Below, piece by piece: positions 7,293 to 15,370 of a DNA stretch of 64,000 nucleotides. This DNA comes from Clostridia bacterium (lineage in GTDB: Bacteria; Bacillota; Clostridia; Lachnospirales; Anaerotignaceae), in the NCBI GenBank assembly GCA_022786605.1, contig JALFWW010000024.1, forward strand, positions 35,560-99,559, in the 5' to 3' direction. Both the position numbers and the translations under genes were made by a program. Every line of letters begins with the position of its first letter. Position 1 is the first letter of the stretch. The notes under the pieces are model-generated. The model saw only the letters and a program-made list of their open reading frames with translations. It had not been told where the DNA came from and did no database searches.

Positions 7293-7372
7293 TTGTAAAA
7301 AAAGTACCACCTCATTATAATTGGATGTGGTTTTAGGGAAGATAAAAGTTCAGTCCCTAAAAAACTTTTTTT
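7293..7372 (+). promoter_or_regulatory. promoter and attenuator-like hairpin of cstA copy 2
   Basis: TTGTAA (7293-7298), a 17-base spacer and TATAAT (7316-7321) form a good promoter. A few bases after the expected start, TTTTAGGGA (7331-7339) pairs perfectly with TCCCTAAAA (7354-7362), and seven T follow at 7366-7372, ahead of the ribosome binding site. This has the form of an intrinsic terminator inside the leader, so attenuation is possible. Confidence 0.5.
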
Positions 7373-7402
7373 CACAAGTTCGGAGAGGAGGTATTATTTA
7401 TT

Positions 7403-8887
7403 ATGACAACATTTATAATCGGACTTGTAATCTTACTTGTCGGCGGCGCGCTGTACGGGAAATTTGTAGAAGGCATTTTCAGACCCGATGACAGACAGAC
7501 ACCCGCTGTACGCAAACAGGACGGCGTTGACTTCGTTCCTATGAGCAAATTCAAAAACGCCCTGATCAACCTGCTGAACATCGCAGGTACTGGCCCCATC
7601 TTTGGTCCCATCCAGGGTATTCTGTTCGGGCCCATCGCATTCATCACAATCCCCATCGGCTGTGTCATCAGCGGCGCGACTCATGACTACCTGTGCGGTA
7701 TGATGTCTCTGCGTCAGGACGGCGCACAGATGCCCGGTATCGTTCGTAAATTCCTGGGCGGCAAAACATTCCAGGTTTACAACATCTTCCTGTGCATCCT
7801 GATGCTGCTGGTTGGTGCTGTATTTACTTACACACCTGGTGACCTGTTCGCAAACCAGATCGTTGGTATCGAAGGTGTCAACATCTGGACATGGGTAATT
7901 TACGGTGTCATCCTGGCTTACTACCTGATCGCGACACTGTTCCCTATCGATAAGATCATCGGCAGAATCTACCCTATCTTCGGCGCAGTTCTGCTGCTGT
8001 CCGCTGTTGGCGTATTCTTCGGTCTGTTCTTCAAAGATTATGAACTGATGAACATCGACCTGTCCAACGGCTTCACTGGTCTGTTCAACATGTATCCTCT
8101 GTGGGATGCAGCAGGTAATACAGGCGCAGGTACACCTTTCTTCCCTGTATTCTTCGTAACTGTTGCATGTGGTATCACATCCGGTTTCCACTCCACACAG
8201 TGTACACTGATCGGTCGCAGCGTAACTTCCGAAAAAGAAGGTCGTTTCACATTCTACTGGATGATGATCCTGGAAGGTCTGATCGCTATGATCTGGGCTG
8301 CAGCTGCTATGGGTATCTACAACAAAGGTTCTGTCAGCGGCGCAACAGGCGTTGTTGGTGAAGTTGCAAAAGACCTGCTGGGCCCCATCGGTGGTCTGAT
8401 CGCAATCCTGGGCGTTATCGTACTGCCTATCACTTCCGGTGATACCGCACTGCGTTCCTGCCGTCTGATGGTTGCTGACTACCTGCACATCAGCCAGAAA
8501 GAAAAGAGAAACCGTATCATGGTAACCATCGGTCTGTTCATCCCCGTTATCGCGATCCTGGTATTCGCGAAACTGAACCCCGAAGGTTTCAACATCCTGT
8601 GGAGATACTTCGCATGGGCAAACCAGACCATCGCAGTATTTGCTTTCGCGGCAATCACTGTTTACCTGCGTGCAAAGAAAGGTGCGCCTAAATACGCGTT
8701 CCTGATCTCTCTGCTGCCCGGTACATTCTATATCTTCATCATTTCTTCCTTCCTGCTGAACGCTTCTATCGGCTTCCGCCTGCCTCTGAATATCGCTTAT
8801 GTGATCGGCGGCATCATCGCGCTGCTGTACCTGATCCTGGTACCTCGCGCAGGGAAGAAATACGCAGAAAGCCATACAGAAGAATAA
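7403..8887 (+). CDS. cstA: CstA-family carbon-starvation transporter (copy 2)
   Basis: 494 residues, with the same length and almost the same sequence as the upstream copy. Differences concentrate near the N-terminus and in the last third. Twenty-eight bases covering the ribosome binding site (5399-5426 and 7372-7399) are identical between the copies. Synonymous changes are frequent, so the duplication is not brand new and protein sequence is under constraint. The leader and upstream regions differ, which suggests the two pumps are expressed under different conditions. The same pyruvate-uptake role is inferred from the family. Confidence 0.93.
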   Translation: MTTFIIGLVILLVGGALYGKFVEGIFRPDDRQTPAVRKQDGVDFVPMSKFKNALINLLNIAGTGPIFGPIQGILFGPIAFITIPIGCVISGATHDYLCGMMSLRQDGAQMPGIVRKFLGGKTFQVYNIFLCILMLLVGAVFTYTPGDLFANQIVGIEGVNIWTWVIYGVILAYYLIATLFPIDKIIGRIYPIFGAVLLLSAVGVFFGLFFKDYELMNIDLSNGFTGLFNMYPLWDAAGNTGAGTPFFPVFFVTVACGITSGFHSTQCTLIGRSVTSEKEGRFTFYWMMILEGLIAMIWAAAAMGIYNKGSVSGATGVVGEVAKDLLGPIGGLIAILGVIVLPITSGDTALRSCRLMVADYLHISQKEKRNRIMVTIGLFIPVIAILVFAKLNPEGFNILWRYFAWANQTIAVFAFAAITVYLRAKKGAPKYAFLISLLPGTFYIFIISSFLLNASIGFRLPLNIAYVIGGIIALLYLILVPRAGKKYAESHTEE

Positions 8888-8930
8888 GATTCTGTTTGAC
8901 TGCAAAATAAATCAGCAATAAAGAAGCATG

Positions 8931-9084
8931 CCCTTAGAGGCATCTTCATGAGAAAATAAAGAAAGCTGAAATCCTTATGATCTTACAAAGGATTTCAGCT
9001 TTCTTATTTTTTTCGGATTTGATAGATTTCCCGCTGAACACAGCCATCACAATTCCCCTTAAAAGAAATCAAGGAAAATCCATG
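8931..9084 (+). repeat. three-stem intergenic repeat, copy 2 (partly decayed)
   Basis: Stem B is intact (about 8959-8975 with 8989-9005), but its inner sequence is GCTGAAAT / ATTTCAGC where copy 1 has GCCAAAAT / ATTTTGGC: both arms changed together. Stem A keeps its left arm only, and stem C keeps the left arm AATTCCCCTTAA. Stem B followed by TTATTTTTTT can serve as the terminator for cstA copy 2. It lies between convergent genes. Confidence 0.8.
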
Positions 9085-9142
9085 TCCTCTCAAAAAGAAG
9101 CTGCTTTCCAGCCCCTCCTTTTCCATTGCGTAAAAGCTTCGC

Positions 9143-9724
9143 TTAAAATGGGATGTCATCTTCCTCCATGACCGTACCGGGCACCAAATCCGCCAGATGT
9201 TTCAGGATATAGAGTTGGGCTTTTGGCGTATAAAGCACCGCTTCATAGTCCCCTCGATAACCATGCCGTTCTTCCATATAAATGCCTAAGGCTTCCCCTT
9301 CTTTGGTAGGGACTTTCCGCTTTCTGCCGTCGTCTTTTGTCTGGGTCAAAAGAAATCCTCGCTCCTCCAATCCCTTTGTCACAGCTGTGGGAGAAAGTCT
9401 GCCGCAGTTTCTGCCCATCTGTTCCTCTATGGCTGACACAAAGGCGGTAATGCCCGCCGCCTCCGGCAATGGCAGGATACCAGAAAGCTGGTGAGGGGTG
9501 ACGCGGAATTTCCCTCTCCGCTCTCGTTTTTCTCTGGGGAGAGGCGCAGGCGTTCCCTGCTCCAACAAATCCCGCAGGCAGTGAGAAGCCTGTGTCAATG
9601 TGCGCAAAACAGCGGCATCCGCGAAAGCCCCTGTAAGGGGCAGTTCTTCCCCAGTGAAAGGATGTCTTCCCTCCGCCAGCATCCGTAACTGCTGACAAAT
9701 CTGTTCCTGTTTTTCCCGTTCCAT
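9143..9724 (-). CDS. conserved-looking protein of unknown function, coupled to a Nudix gene
   Basis: 193 residues, soluble, with no signal peptide or membrane segment. I do not recognise a family. The first 50 residues are helical, the middle is basic (PREKRERRGKFRVTPHQL), and the stretch AVTKGLEERGFLLTQTKDDGRKRKVPT reads like the recognition helix and wing of a winged-helix domain, so DNA binding is possible. It starts one base after the stop of the mutT-like gene (TGATATG), indicating translational coupling and a shared role, perhaps nucleotide or DNA quality control. That link is inference. Confidence 0.6.
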   Translation of the reverse strand: MEREKQEQICQQLRMLAEGRHPFTGEELPLTGAFADAAVLRTLTQASHCLRDLLEQGTPAPLPREKRERRGKFRVTPHQLSGILPLPEAAGITAFVSAIEEQMGRNCGRLSPTAVTKGLEERGFLLTQTKDDGRKRKVPTKEGEALGIYMEERHGYRGDYEAVLYTPKAQLYILKHLADLVPGTVMEEDDIPF

Positions 9725-9725
9725 A

Positions 9726-10112
9726 TCATTTTTCCCCCTTTTTCAGCCGTTCCAAAATCTCCTCATCGGCAGGGCAAAAATCAAATTTCCCGATTTCCGC
9801 CGCCGTGATCCACCGCAAATCCACATGCTCCAGCTTCTTAGGAATGCCTGCGGCGATTCTGGCATGAAACAGTGTCAGGTGCACCGTCAAATCCGGGTAT
9901 TCGTGAGTCACTTCTAGGAACACATCCCCTACAGAAAGGGTGATGTCCAGTTCTTCCCGGCATTCCCGGATGAGGGCGTCTTCTTTTGTTTCTCCCGGTT
10001 CCACTTTGCCGCCTACAAATTCCCACAGCAGTCCCCTTGCCTTATGGGCAGGACGCTGGCAAATCAAAAAACGGTCACCATCCCAAATGAGAGCCGCTAC
10101 CACTTCTGTCAT
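9726..10112 (-). CDS. (deoxy)nucleoside triphosphate pyrophosphohydrolase, MutT/Nudix family
   Basis: 128 residues with a full Nudix box (G-x5-E-x7-REELD: GGKVEPGETKEDALIRECRE), the Mg-binding catalytic helix. Size and the flanking LLWEFVGG match MutT-type enzymes that hydrolyse 8-oxo-dGTP or related damaged nucleotides. The ATG at 10112 follows GGAGGAAAAATAT. The open frame extends 32 codons further upstream without a ribosome binding site and into the repeat, so I reject that extension. First gene of a two-gene operon. Confidence 0.88.
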   Translation of the reverse strand: MTEVVAALIWDGDRFLICQRPAHKARGLLWEFVGGKVEPGETKEDALIRECREELDITLSVGDVFLEVTHEYPDLTVHLTLFHARIAAGIPKKLEHVDLRWITAAEIGKFDFCPADEEILERLKKGEK

Positions 10113-10176
10113 ATATTTTTCCTCCGTTCTCTGTGAATCTCTTTCCATTGTACGGCAAAATCCGCCGCAAATCCAG

Positions 10177-10388
10177 AAAAAGCACGAAATCCTTAGGGGC
10201 ATCTTCATAAGAAAACAAAGAAAGCCAAAATCCTTATGATGACAAAGGATTTTAGCTTTCTTATTTTATGAAAATTTTATTTGTTATGTTTTCTTATAAA
10301 GACAGCCGTCGCAATTCCCCTTAAGAAATCAAGGAAGCGAAAGTCAATGTTTTCTTAAGGGGAATTTACTTTCGACTTCGTGCTTTTT
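10177..10388 (+). repeat. three-stem intergenic repeat, copy 3, nested in a 12-bp inverted repeat
   Basis: The core (about 10190-10367) shares all three stems with copy 1, with small mismatches in stems A and B. It is flanked by AAAAAGCACGAA (10177-10188) and TTCGTGCTTTTT (10377-10388), which pair perfectly and end in T. The flanks look like the two arms of one terminator with the whole element placed in its loop. It sits upstream of the mutT-like gene and downstream of the ABC-transporter operon. Confidence 0.9.
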
Positions 10389-10390
10389 TC

Positions 10391-11164
10391 TCATTTCTGA
10401 TGAGGTGTGAAATAGTATGTTTCCTCTTCTGCCGCCCAGTGTCCTTCTACGCCGAAAACGTCGTTCAAAAGTCCACTTTGGAACAATTCCTCCGGCTTAT
10501 CTATCGTTAGAAGCCGCCCTTTTTCCATAACCGCCATGCGGTGGCTGTAAGTGAGGGCATGGGCAAGGTCATGAAGCACCATAACGATGGTTTTGCCCTG
10601 TCGGTTCAATCTGCCGATGAGCTCCAAAATCTCAAACTGCTTGCCAATATCCAGATAAGTGGTAGGCTCATCCAAGTAAATCAAATCCGTATCTTGGGCA
10701 ATGACCATAGCCAGATAGGCTTTTTGCCGTTCGCCGCCGGAAAGGGAACGCAAGTCACGATGGCGCATATCTGCCACCCCTGCCAGTTCCATGGCTTCCG
10801 CTACTTTTTCTTTATCCTCTCTGCCGGGGCGTCTGGACAATCCCAGATAAGGAAATCTGCCGTGGAACACCAGCTGTTCCACAGGAATCCCCGGAATGCT
10901 GCGGCTCTGGGGCAAGAGCGCCGCCTGTTTTGCCATCTCTTTCTGGGAAAAATCATCCAGTTTTCTGCCAAATAACGTGATTTCTCCTGCCATCAACGGT
11001 AGCTGTCTGGCGGCAGCCTTCAGCAACGTGGATTTTCCGCAGCCGTTTGGCCCTGCCAGTGTGAGGATTTCCCCTTTTGTCACGTCCAAGGAGATGTCCT
11101 CCAATATTTTTTTATTTCCGTAACCTGTGGCAATGTTGGAAAATGTCAGTACGGATTCAGTCAT
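10391..11164 (-). CDS. ABC transporter ATP-binding protein, iron-chelate/cobalamin (FecE/BtuD) type
   Basis: A 257-residue cytoplasmic ATPase. Walker A GPNGCGKST, Q-loop LLPQSR, signature LSGGERQK, Walker B LIYLDEPT, D-loop and H-loop (VLHDL) are all intact. The ATG at 11164 overlaps the end of the permease by 8 bases and has GGAAGGGGG upstream. It is last in an operon with a FecCD-type permease, a binding lipoprotein and a siroheme-type reductase. The family imports ferric siderophores, haem or corrinoids. The substrate here is not evident from this protein alone. Confidence 0.92.
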   Translation of the reverse strand: MTESVLTFSNIATGYGNKKILEDISLDVTKGEILTLAGPNGCGKSTLLKAAARQLPLMAGEITLFGRKLDDFSQKEMAKQAALLPQSRSIPGIPVEQLVFHGRFPYLGLSRRPGREDKEKVAEAMELAGVADMRHRDLRSLSGGERQKAYLAMVIAQDTDLIYLDEPTTYLDIGKQFEILELIGRLNRQGKTIVMVLHDLAHALTYSHRMAVMEKGRLLTIDKPEELFQSGLLNDVFGVEGHWAAEEETYYFTPHQK

Positions 11165-12158
11165 AGATTTTCCCCCTTCCGCCTTTGAGAAGCAGGAACA
11201 GGAAGAACGGGCCGCCCAGCAGTGCCAGTATGATGCCCACAGGCAATTCAAAGGGGGCGAATACCCATTTGCCCAAAGCGTCGCAGACCAGCGCAAAAAC
11301 CGCTCCCAACAGCGCCGCGCAGGGAATGACCAGACGGTTATCACCGCCGGCAAATCTGCGGCAGATATGAGGCACAATCAGCCCAATGAAACCCAGAAGC
11401 CCTGCGAAACTAACGGCAGAGCCTGCCAGCAAAGACGCAATGACGATGAACAAAAACCGCACTGCCACGACACGCATGCCAAGGCTGGCGGCGATTTCTT
11501 CCCCCAAAGAAAGGACATTCAGGTCATAGCTGAACACCAACGCCAGCACCAGACCAATGACGATGAGCACCGCCGCCGGTTTCAGCGCCGTCATGGTGAC
11601 ACCGGCAAAACTGCCTACCATAAACCCCGTTGCCCCAATGACATCATCGGGAAACAGGATAGTGAGCACATCAATGCCCGCGGACAAAATACTGCTGACA
11701 GCCACGCCAGCCAACACCAAAGTGATACGTGATGCCCCTGTTTTTGCCGCCAAAGCGTAAATGAACAGACTGGTGGCAAGAGCCCCCACAAAAGCCGCCA
11801 AAGGCACTGCCGCCCATGCCGTCGGTGCCAAAGACGCCGCCAAAAGGGCGCAGAACCCCGCACCGGAGTTGACGCCAATGATATTGGGGCTGGCAAGGGA
11901 GTTGTTCAGCACCGCCTGAATGATGGCGCCGCTGACAGCAAGGGCTGCCCCCGCGAAAATAGCCGCCAATGTACGAGGCAGACGCACATAGAGGAAGATG
12001 CGGTATGTGGTATCTGTTTTATCCCCCGCTTGCAGGGCATGATACAGTTCCCCCAGGGACAGACTGCTGGAACCGGTAAAAAGGCTGAGGCAAATCGCCC
12101 CAGCCAGACAACACAGTAATAATATCAGGAGAAAAGCTCCCTTATGCCATGATCGCAT
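11157..12158 (-). CDS. FecCD-family ABC transporter permease
   Basis: 333 residues with about ten hydrophobic helices and FecCD landmarks (RLPRTLAAIFAGAALAVSGA, the coupling-helix region GLIVPHICRR, the GElPVG-like ending FELPVGIILALLGGPFF). It forms the homodimeric channel for the adjacent ATPase. The ATG at 12158 is 6 bases after GGAGG and lies inside the end of the binding-protein gene (17-base overlap). A TTG one codon upstream is less well placed. Confidence 0.92.
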   Translation of the reverse strand: MRSWHKGAFLLILLLCCLAGAICLSLFTGSSSLSLGELYHALQAGDKTDTTYRIFLYVRLPRTLAAIFAGAALAVSGAIIQAVLNNSLASPNIIGVNSGAGFCALLAASLAPTAWAAVPLAAFVGALATSLFIYALAAKTGASRITLVLAGVAVSSILSAGIDVLTILFPDDVIGATGFMVGSFAGVTMTALKPAAVLIVIGLVLALVFSYDLNVLSLGEEIAASLGMRVVAVRFLFIVIASLLAGSAVSFAGLLGFIGLIVPHICRRFAGGDNRLVIPCAALLGAVFALVCDALGKWVFAPFELPVGIILALLGGPFFLFLLLKGGRGKIYD

Positions 12159-13131
12159 CAATATCCTCCGCTAATTCTGGATAGAGCAGTTTTGCCATAT
12201 AAGCATAACTTTCTGCCCAGCGCGCGTTTGGTTTATAGTGGAACAGGTCTTTGGGCAGTACATAGCATCTGTCCTGCTGTACCGCTGTGAGACCTTCCCA
12301 TGCGGGGTTGGACATGATGCCGCTTTCCAGGGCGGAAAGGGCAGCGTCTTCTTTTCCCATGGTAGTGATGAATATAAAATCAGGGTCTTCTGTGATGATT
12401 TCCTCCATGCTCAAATCTTCCAGTAAGGATTCATGGCGAGCGACGATGTTATCCACGCCCAAGTCTTCCATGATATAGCCTGTCTGGTTGTCAGCACCTT
12501 TGGCTTTTGCCCCTGTGGAGAAGGCACGGATCAACAAACCTGTGGGACCTTCTTCCCCTGCGGTCAGTTCTTTGATTTTTGTGATTTTCTGTTCTACCAA
12601 AGCGCCGTTCTGTTCGTACAGGTCACTGCGGCCTGTCATCTGACAGAACAATTCCAGCATGGACAGATAATCGGCGAAGGTATCCACACGGAAATAAGCG
12701 TGAGGGATGCTTGCTTCTGTCAAAGCCTGCTGCATGTCCACCTGTGTGGCAATGTCCGCGGACAGAATTACAAAATCAGGATTTACCGCCAGAATGGACT
12801 CCAGAGAAGGACTTTTCACGCTGCCGATCATGACAACATCATCCCCCAGTTCCATGTTCCGCTCCTCAATGGCATCTTCTGTAACACCAGCCAGCTTGCC
12901 CCCAGCCAGTGTCCATGTTTCCGCAAAGGAACCATAGAGGGAAACTACTGTATCCCAGCTTTCCAGCTGAACTTCTGTCCCCAATGCGTCGGTGAAGTTC
13001 ATGCCCTGAGCAGCCGTTTCCGCCGCTTTGGATTCCATGGTGTTATCTTCCTTGCCACAGCCAGCCAACGCACCCCCTAACAGTGTCAGGGAAAGGGCTG
13101 CCGCCAATATTCTGCGAAGTGTGAATTTCAT
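12142..13131 (-). CDS. substrate-binding lipoprotein of the FecB/BtuF (cluster A-II) type
   Basis: 329 residues. The signal peptide ends in a lipobox (LAGC), so the protein is lipid-anchored outside the membrane. The mature part has two alpha/beta lobes joined by a long helix, with family-typical SLESILAVNPDFVIL and MEEIITEDPDFIFI. It captures a metal chelate or tetrapyrrole for the permease. Its ATG is one base after the stop of the reductase gene, so the four genes form one translationally coupled operon. Confidence 0.88.
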   Translation of the reverse strand: MKFTLRRILAAALSLTLLGGALAGCGKEDNTMESKAAETAAQGMNFTDALGTEVQLESWDTVVSLYGSFAETWTLAGGKLAGVTEDAIEERNMELGDDVVMIGSVKSPSLESILAVNPDFVILSADIATQVDMQQALTEASIPHAYFRVDTFADYLSMLELFCQMTGRSDLYEQNGALVEQKITKIKELTAGEEGPTGLLIRAFSTGAKAKGADNQTGYIMEDLGVDNIVARHESLLEDLSMEEIITEDPDFIFITTMGKEDAALSALESGIMSNPAWEGLTAVQQDRCYVLPKDLFHYKPNARWAESYAYMAKLLYPELAEDIDAIMA

Positions 13132-13132
13132 G

Positions 13133-14071
13133 TTATGCTCTCTCCTTTACAGGCGCTGCCAGGATTTCTTCTTTCCGGTTCAGCAGGTCATCACTGAACA
13201 ATGCTTCTTCCATTTTGTCTACGCCGATCCGATCTATAGCCGCCCCCAGACGTTCTTTTTCATAGGCGTTTTCCTTGAACCACAGCATGGTCTTTTCCAG
13301 AATGGGGAAGATTTCTTCTTTTTCCACAAAACGGCTCAGGGCTGTGCCCATGCGGGTCTTTTTGCCCCATGTGCCGCCAACGAAGATTTTATAAACTTCT
13401 TTGTCATGTTTTGCCACTGCGCCAAAAGGACATTTCCCTGTGCTGCATACGCCGCAGGCAGAGCACAGATCAGGGTCGATGCGCATTTTGCCGTCAACGA
13501 CTTTTGCCGCTTTCATGGGACAGTTCACTTCTACCATACATTTTTTGCAGCCTCTGCATTTTTCCACATCGTACTGAGGAACACGGTGACCTTCTACACC
13601 AAAGTCATTGATGCTGGGTTTCATGCAGCTATTGGGGCAGCCGCCTACGGCGATTTTGAATTTATGAGGCAGTTTCACTTCTCTCCAGCCAATATAATAT
13701 TTGTCATGGATTTCCTGTGCCAAACCCTGTGTGTCGAAGTTGCCGTATACGCAGGTGGTACCTTTGCACGCCGCTACCGGACGGATTTTCGCCCCTGTGC
13801 CGCCAAACAGCAGACCTTCTTCTGCCAGAAAGGCTTTGGCAGGCTCAATATCATCAAAATGGATGCCGGGCAGTTCCACTGCCAGACGGCTGGTCATGGT
13901 CACTTTGCCATTGCCGAATTTTTCCGCGCATTCGGCGATTTTCATCATTTCCTTTGCGGTGAATACGCCATTGCCGGGCAGTACACGACCAGAAAACATC
14001 TCTGTGCCCCGGTTCAGCAAAAATCCTTGTCCTTTTACGTTCTTGATATCGTCCTGACTTAATTTTGCCAT
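13133..14071 (-). CDS. siroheme-type sulfite/nitrite reductase-like protein with two extra 4Fe-4S clusters
   Basis: 312 residues. The N-terminal ferredoxin-like repeat of sulfite/nitrite reductases is followed by the siroheme-4Fe4S ligand pattern CKGTTCVYG ... GGCPNSC, then a bacterial-type ferredoxin insert with CRGCKKCMVEVNCP and CSACGVCSTGKCP. This layout is close to AsrC and the short dissimilatory-type reductases of anaerobes, which reduce sulfite to sulfide or nitrite to ammonia. It is the first gene of the operon with the chelate-type ABC importer and is divergent from a LysR gene. Electron donor and true substrate are not visible. Confidence 0.82.
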   Translation of the reverse strand: MAKLSQDDIKNVKGQGFLLNRGTEMFSGRVLPGNGVFTAKEMMKIAECAEKFGNGKVTMTSRLAVELPGIHFDDIEPAKAFLAEEGLLFGGTGAKIRPVAACKGTTCVYGNFDTQGLAQEIHDKYYIGWREVKLPHKFKIAVGGCPNSCMKPSINDFGVEGHRVPQYDVEKCRGCKKCMVEVNCPMKAAKVVDGKMRIDPDLCSACGVCSTGKCPFGAVAKHDKEVYKIFVGGTWGKKTRMGTALSRFVEKEEIFPILEKTMLWFKENAYEKERLGAAIDRIGVDKMEEALFSDDLLNRKEEILAAPVKERA

Positions 14072-14186
14072 ACATTCTCCTTCTTTCTTCTACTCATAAT
14101 CCCTCTTTTTTGCAGACATCTGCATCATTATCCCTATTGTACCATCGGGTCTATGTGTTGTATACTATGAAAATAAAAAGAAACTC

Positions 14187-14202
14187 ATAGGGAAAAACCT
14201 AT
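14187..14202. promoter_or_regulatory. inverted repeat in the LysR/reductase divergent region
   Basis: ATAGG-N6-CCTAT lies about 30 bases before the LysR start, in the 162-base divergent region. LysR regulators commonly bind dyads of this kind between themselves and their target operon. Only this single site was noticed. Confidence 0.4.
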
Positions 14203-14233
14203 CATCATGTAAAAAATGAAAAGAGGAATCCAC

Positions 14234-15124
14234 ATGACACTGCGACATCTGGAAATTTTTCTTGCCGTAGCCGAAACAGGCAGTATGCGCAAAGCCGCCG
14301 AACAGCTTTACATCTCCCAGCCCACCGTCAGCGGCGCCATACGGGAAATGGAAGTGGCGTATGATGTGCTGCTTTTTGAACGGCTGAACCAGCGGCTTTT
14401 CATCACCCCCGAAGGCAGACAGCTCACCATTTACGCCAGAGAGCTTCTTTCCCTGTTTCACGAAATGGAATACACCCTCCGTCACGGCAGTGACCACGCC
14501 ATCCTCCGCATTGGCGCCACCCTCACCGTGGGCACCTGCGTCCTGCCGGAGATCCTGCGGCAATTGGAGGAGGAAAAACATATCCCCACTTCCGTACAGG
14601 TGGAAAACACCCGCACCATCGTACAAAGACTGGCGGAAGGAGCGCTGGACATCGGTTTTGTGGAAGGGGAGGTACACCATCCTGATCTGGTGGTACTGCC
14701 TGTCATGGCGGATAGTTTGGCTGCCGTTTGCGCCCATCCTGCCCTGCCCATGACCCTTGCCGACCTGTGCAAGACCTATCCCCTTTTGATGCGGGAAAAA
14801 GGCAGCGGTACAAGAGAAATGACTGACCGCATTCTGGCGGAAAAAGGCATTTCCTGCGACATCCGCTGGGAATGCAGCAACACCCAAACACTGCTTCAGG
14901 CGACAGAATCCGGTCTGGGCGTCACCATCATCAGCCGCCTTCTTGCCGCCGATGCCATTGCCGCAGGCAGGCTTTTTGAAATCCCACTGACAGACTGTGA
15001 ACTGCGGCGTTCTTTCCGGCTGGTGTGGCACAAAAATAAATTCCAAGGGGACAGCTTTCTCACATTCTGTCATCTGTGTCAGGAATACGCTGCCGCCTGC
15101 CATCAGGAAATCGTGAAAGGATAG
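14234..15124 (+). CDS. LysR-family transcriptional regulator
   Basis: 296 residues. The N-terminal winged HTH (LAVAETGSMRKAAEQLYISQPTVSGAIREME) is followed by a two-lobed effector domain (LRIGATLTVGTCVLPEILRQ ... LDIGFVEGEV ... MREKGSGTREMTDRIL) of the type that senses small anions or metabolites, as in CysB/YeiE-like regulators. AAGAGGAA eight bases before the ATG at 14234 decides the start over an ATG 18 bases upstream. Divergent from the siroheme reductase/ABC operon, its probable target. Confidence 0.92.
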   Translation: MTLRHLEIFLAVAETGSMRKAAEQLYISQPTVSGAIREMEVAYDVLLFERLNQRLFITPEGRQLTIYARELLSLFHEMEYTLRHGSDHAILRIGATLTVGTCVLPEILRQLEEEKHIPTSVQVENTRTIVQRLAEGALDIGFVEGEVHHPDLVVLPVMADSLAAVCAHPALPMTLADLCKTYPLLMREKGSGTREMTDRILAEKGISCDIRWECSNTQTLLQATESGLGVTIISRLLAADAIAAGRLFEIPLTDCELRRSFRLVWHKNKFQGDSFLTFCHLCQEYAAACHQEIVKG

Positions 15125-15138
15125 AAAGGAGATTTGCT

Positions 15139-15324
15139 ATGAAACAGTATGAATATGTATCCGTCCACATTGGAAAACTTTTCGGTGCGGCTTCTGAGGA
15201 GCATCGGGAAATCATCAACGCTTACGCCGCAAAAGGCTGGCGTTATATAGGCTTCATCCCCACCAACATGAATGATTACGGCAAACTGAAAGACATCGAC
15301 CTGATTTTTGAAAAAGACTGCTGA
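15139..15324 (+). CDS. small DUF4177-like protein
   Basis: 61 residues, beginning MKQYEYVSVHIGK and containing INAYAAKGWRYIGFIP, the pattern of DUF4177-type proteins (a beta strand, a helix and a GW turn). It is 14 bases downstream of the LysR gene with AAAGGAG before the ATG, so it is probably cotranscribed. Function unknown. Confidence 0.75.
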   Translation: MKQYEYVSVHIGKLFGAASEEHREIINAYAAKGWRYIGFIPTNMNDYGKLKDIDLIFEKDC

Positions 15325-15330
15325 ACACAA

Positions 15331-15370
15331 AACCCTCCCATTCTACAAAGGAACAGGAGGGTTATTTTTT
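15331..15370. terminator. bidirectional terminator
   Basis: AACCCTCC pairs with GGAGGGTT and T follows on the plus strand. It separates the convergent DUF4177-like and PfkB genes. Confidence 0.75.
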
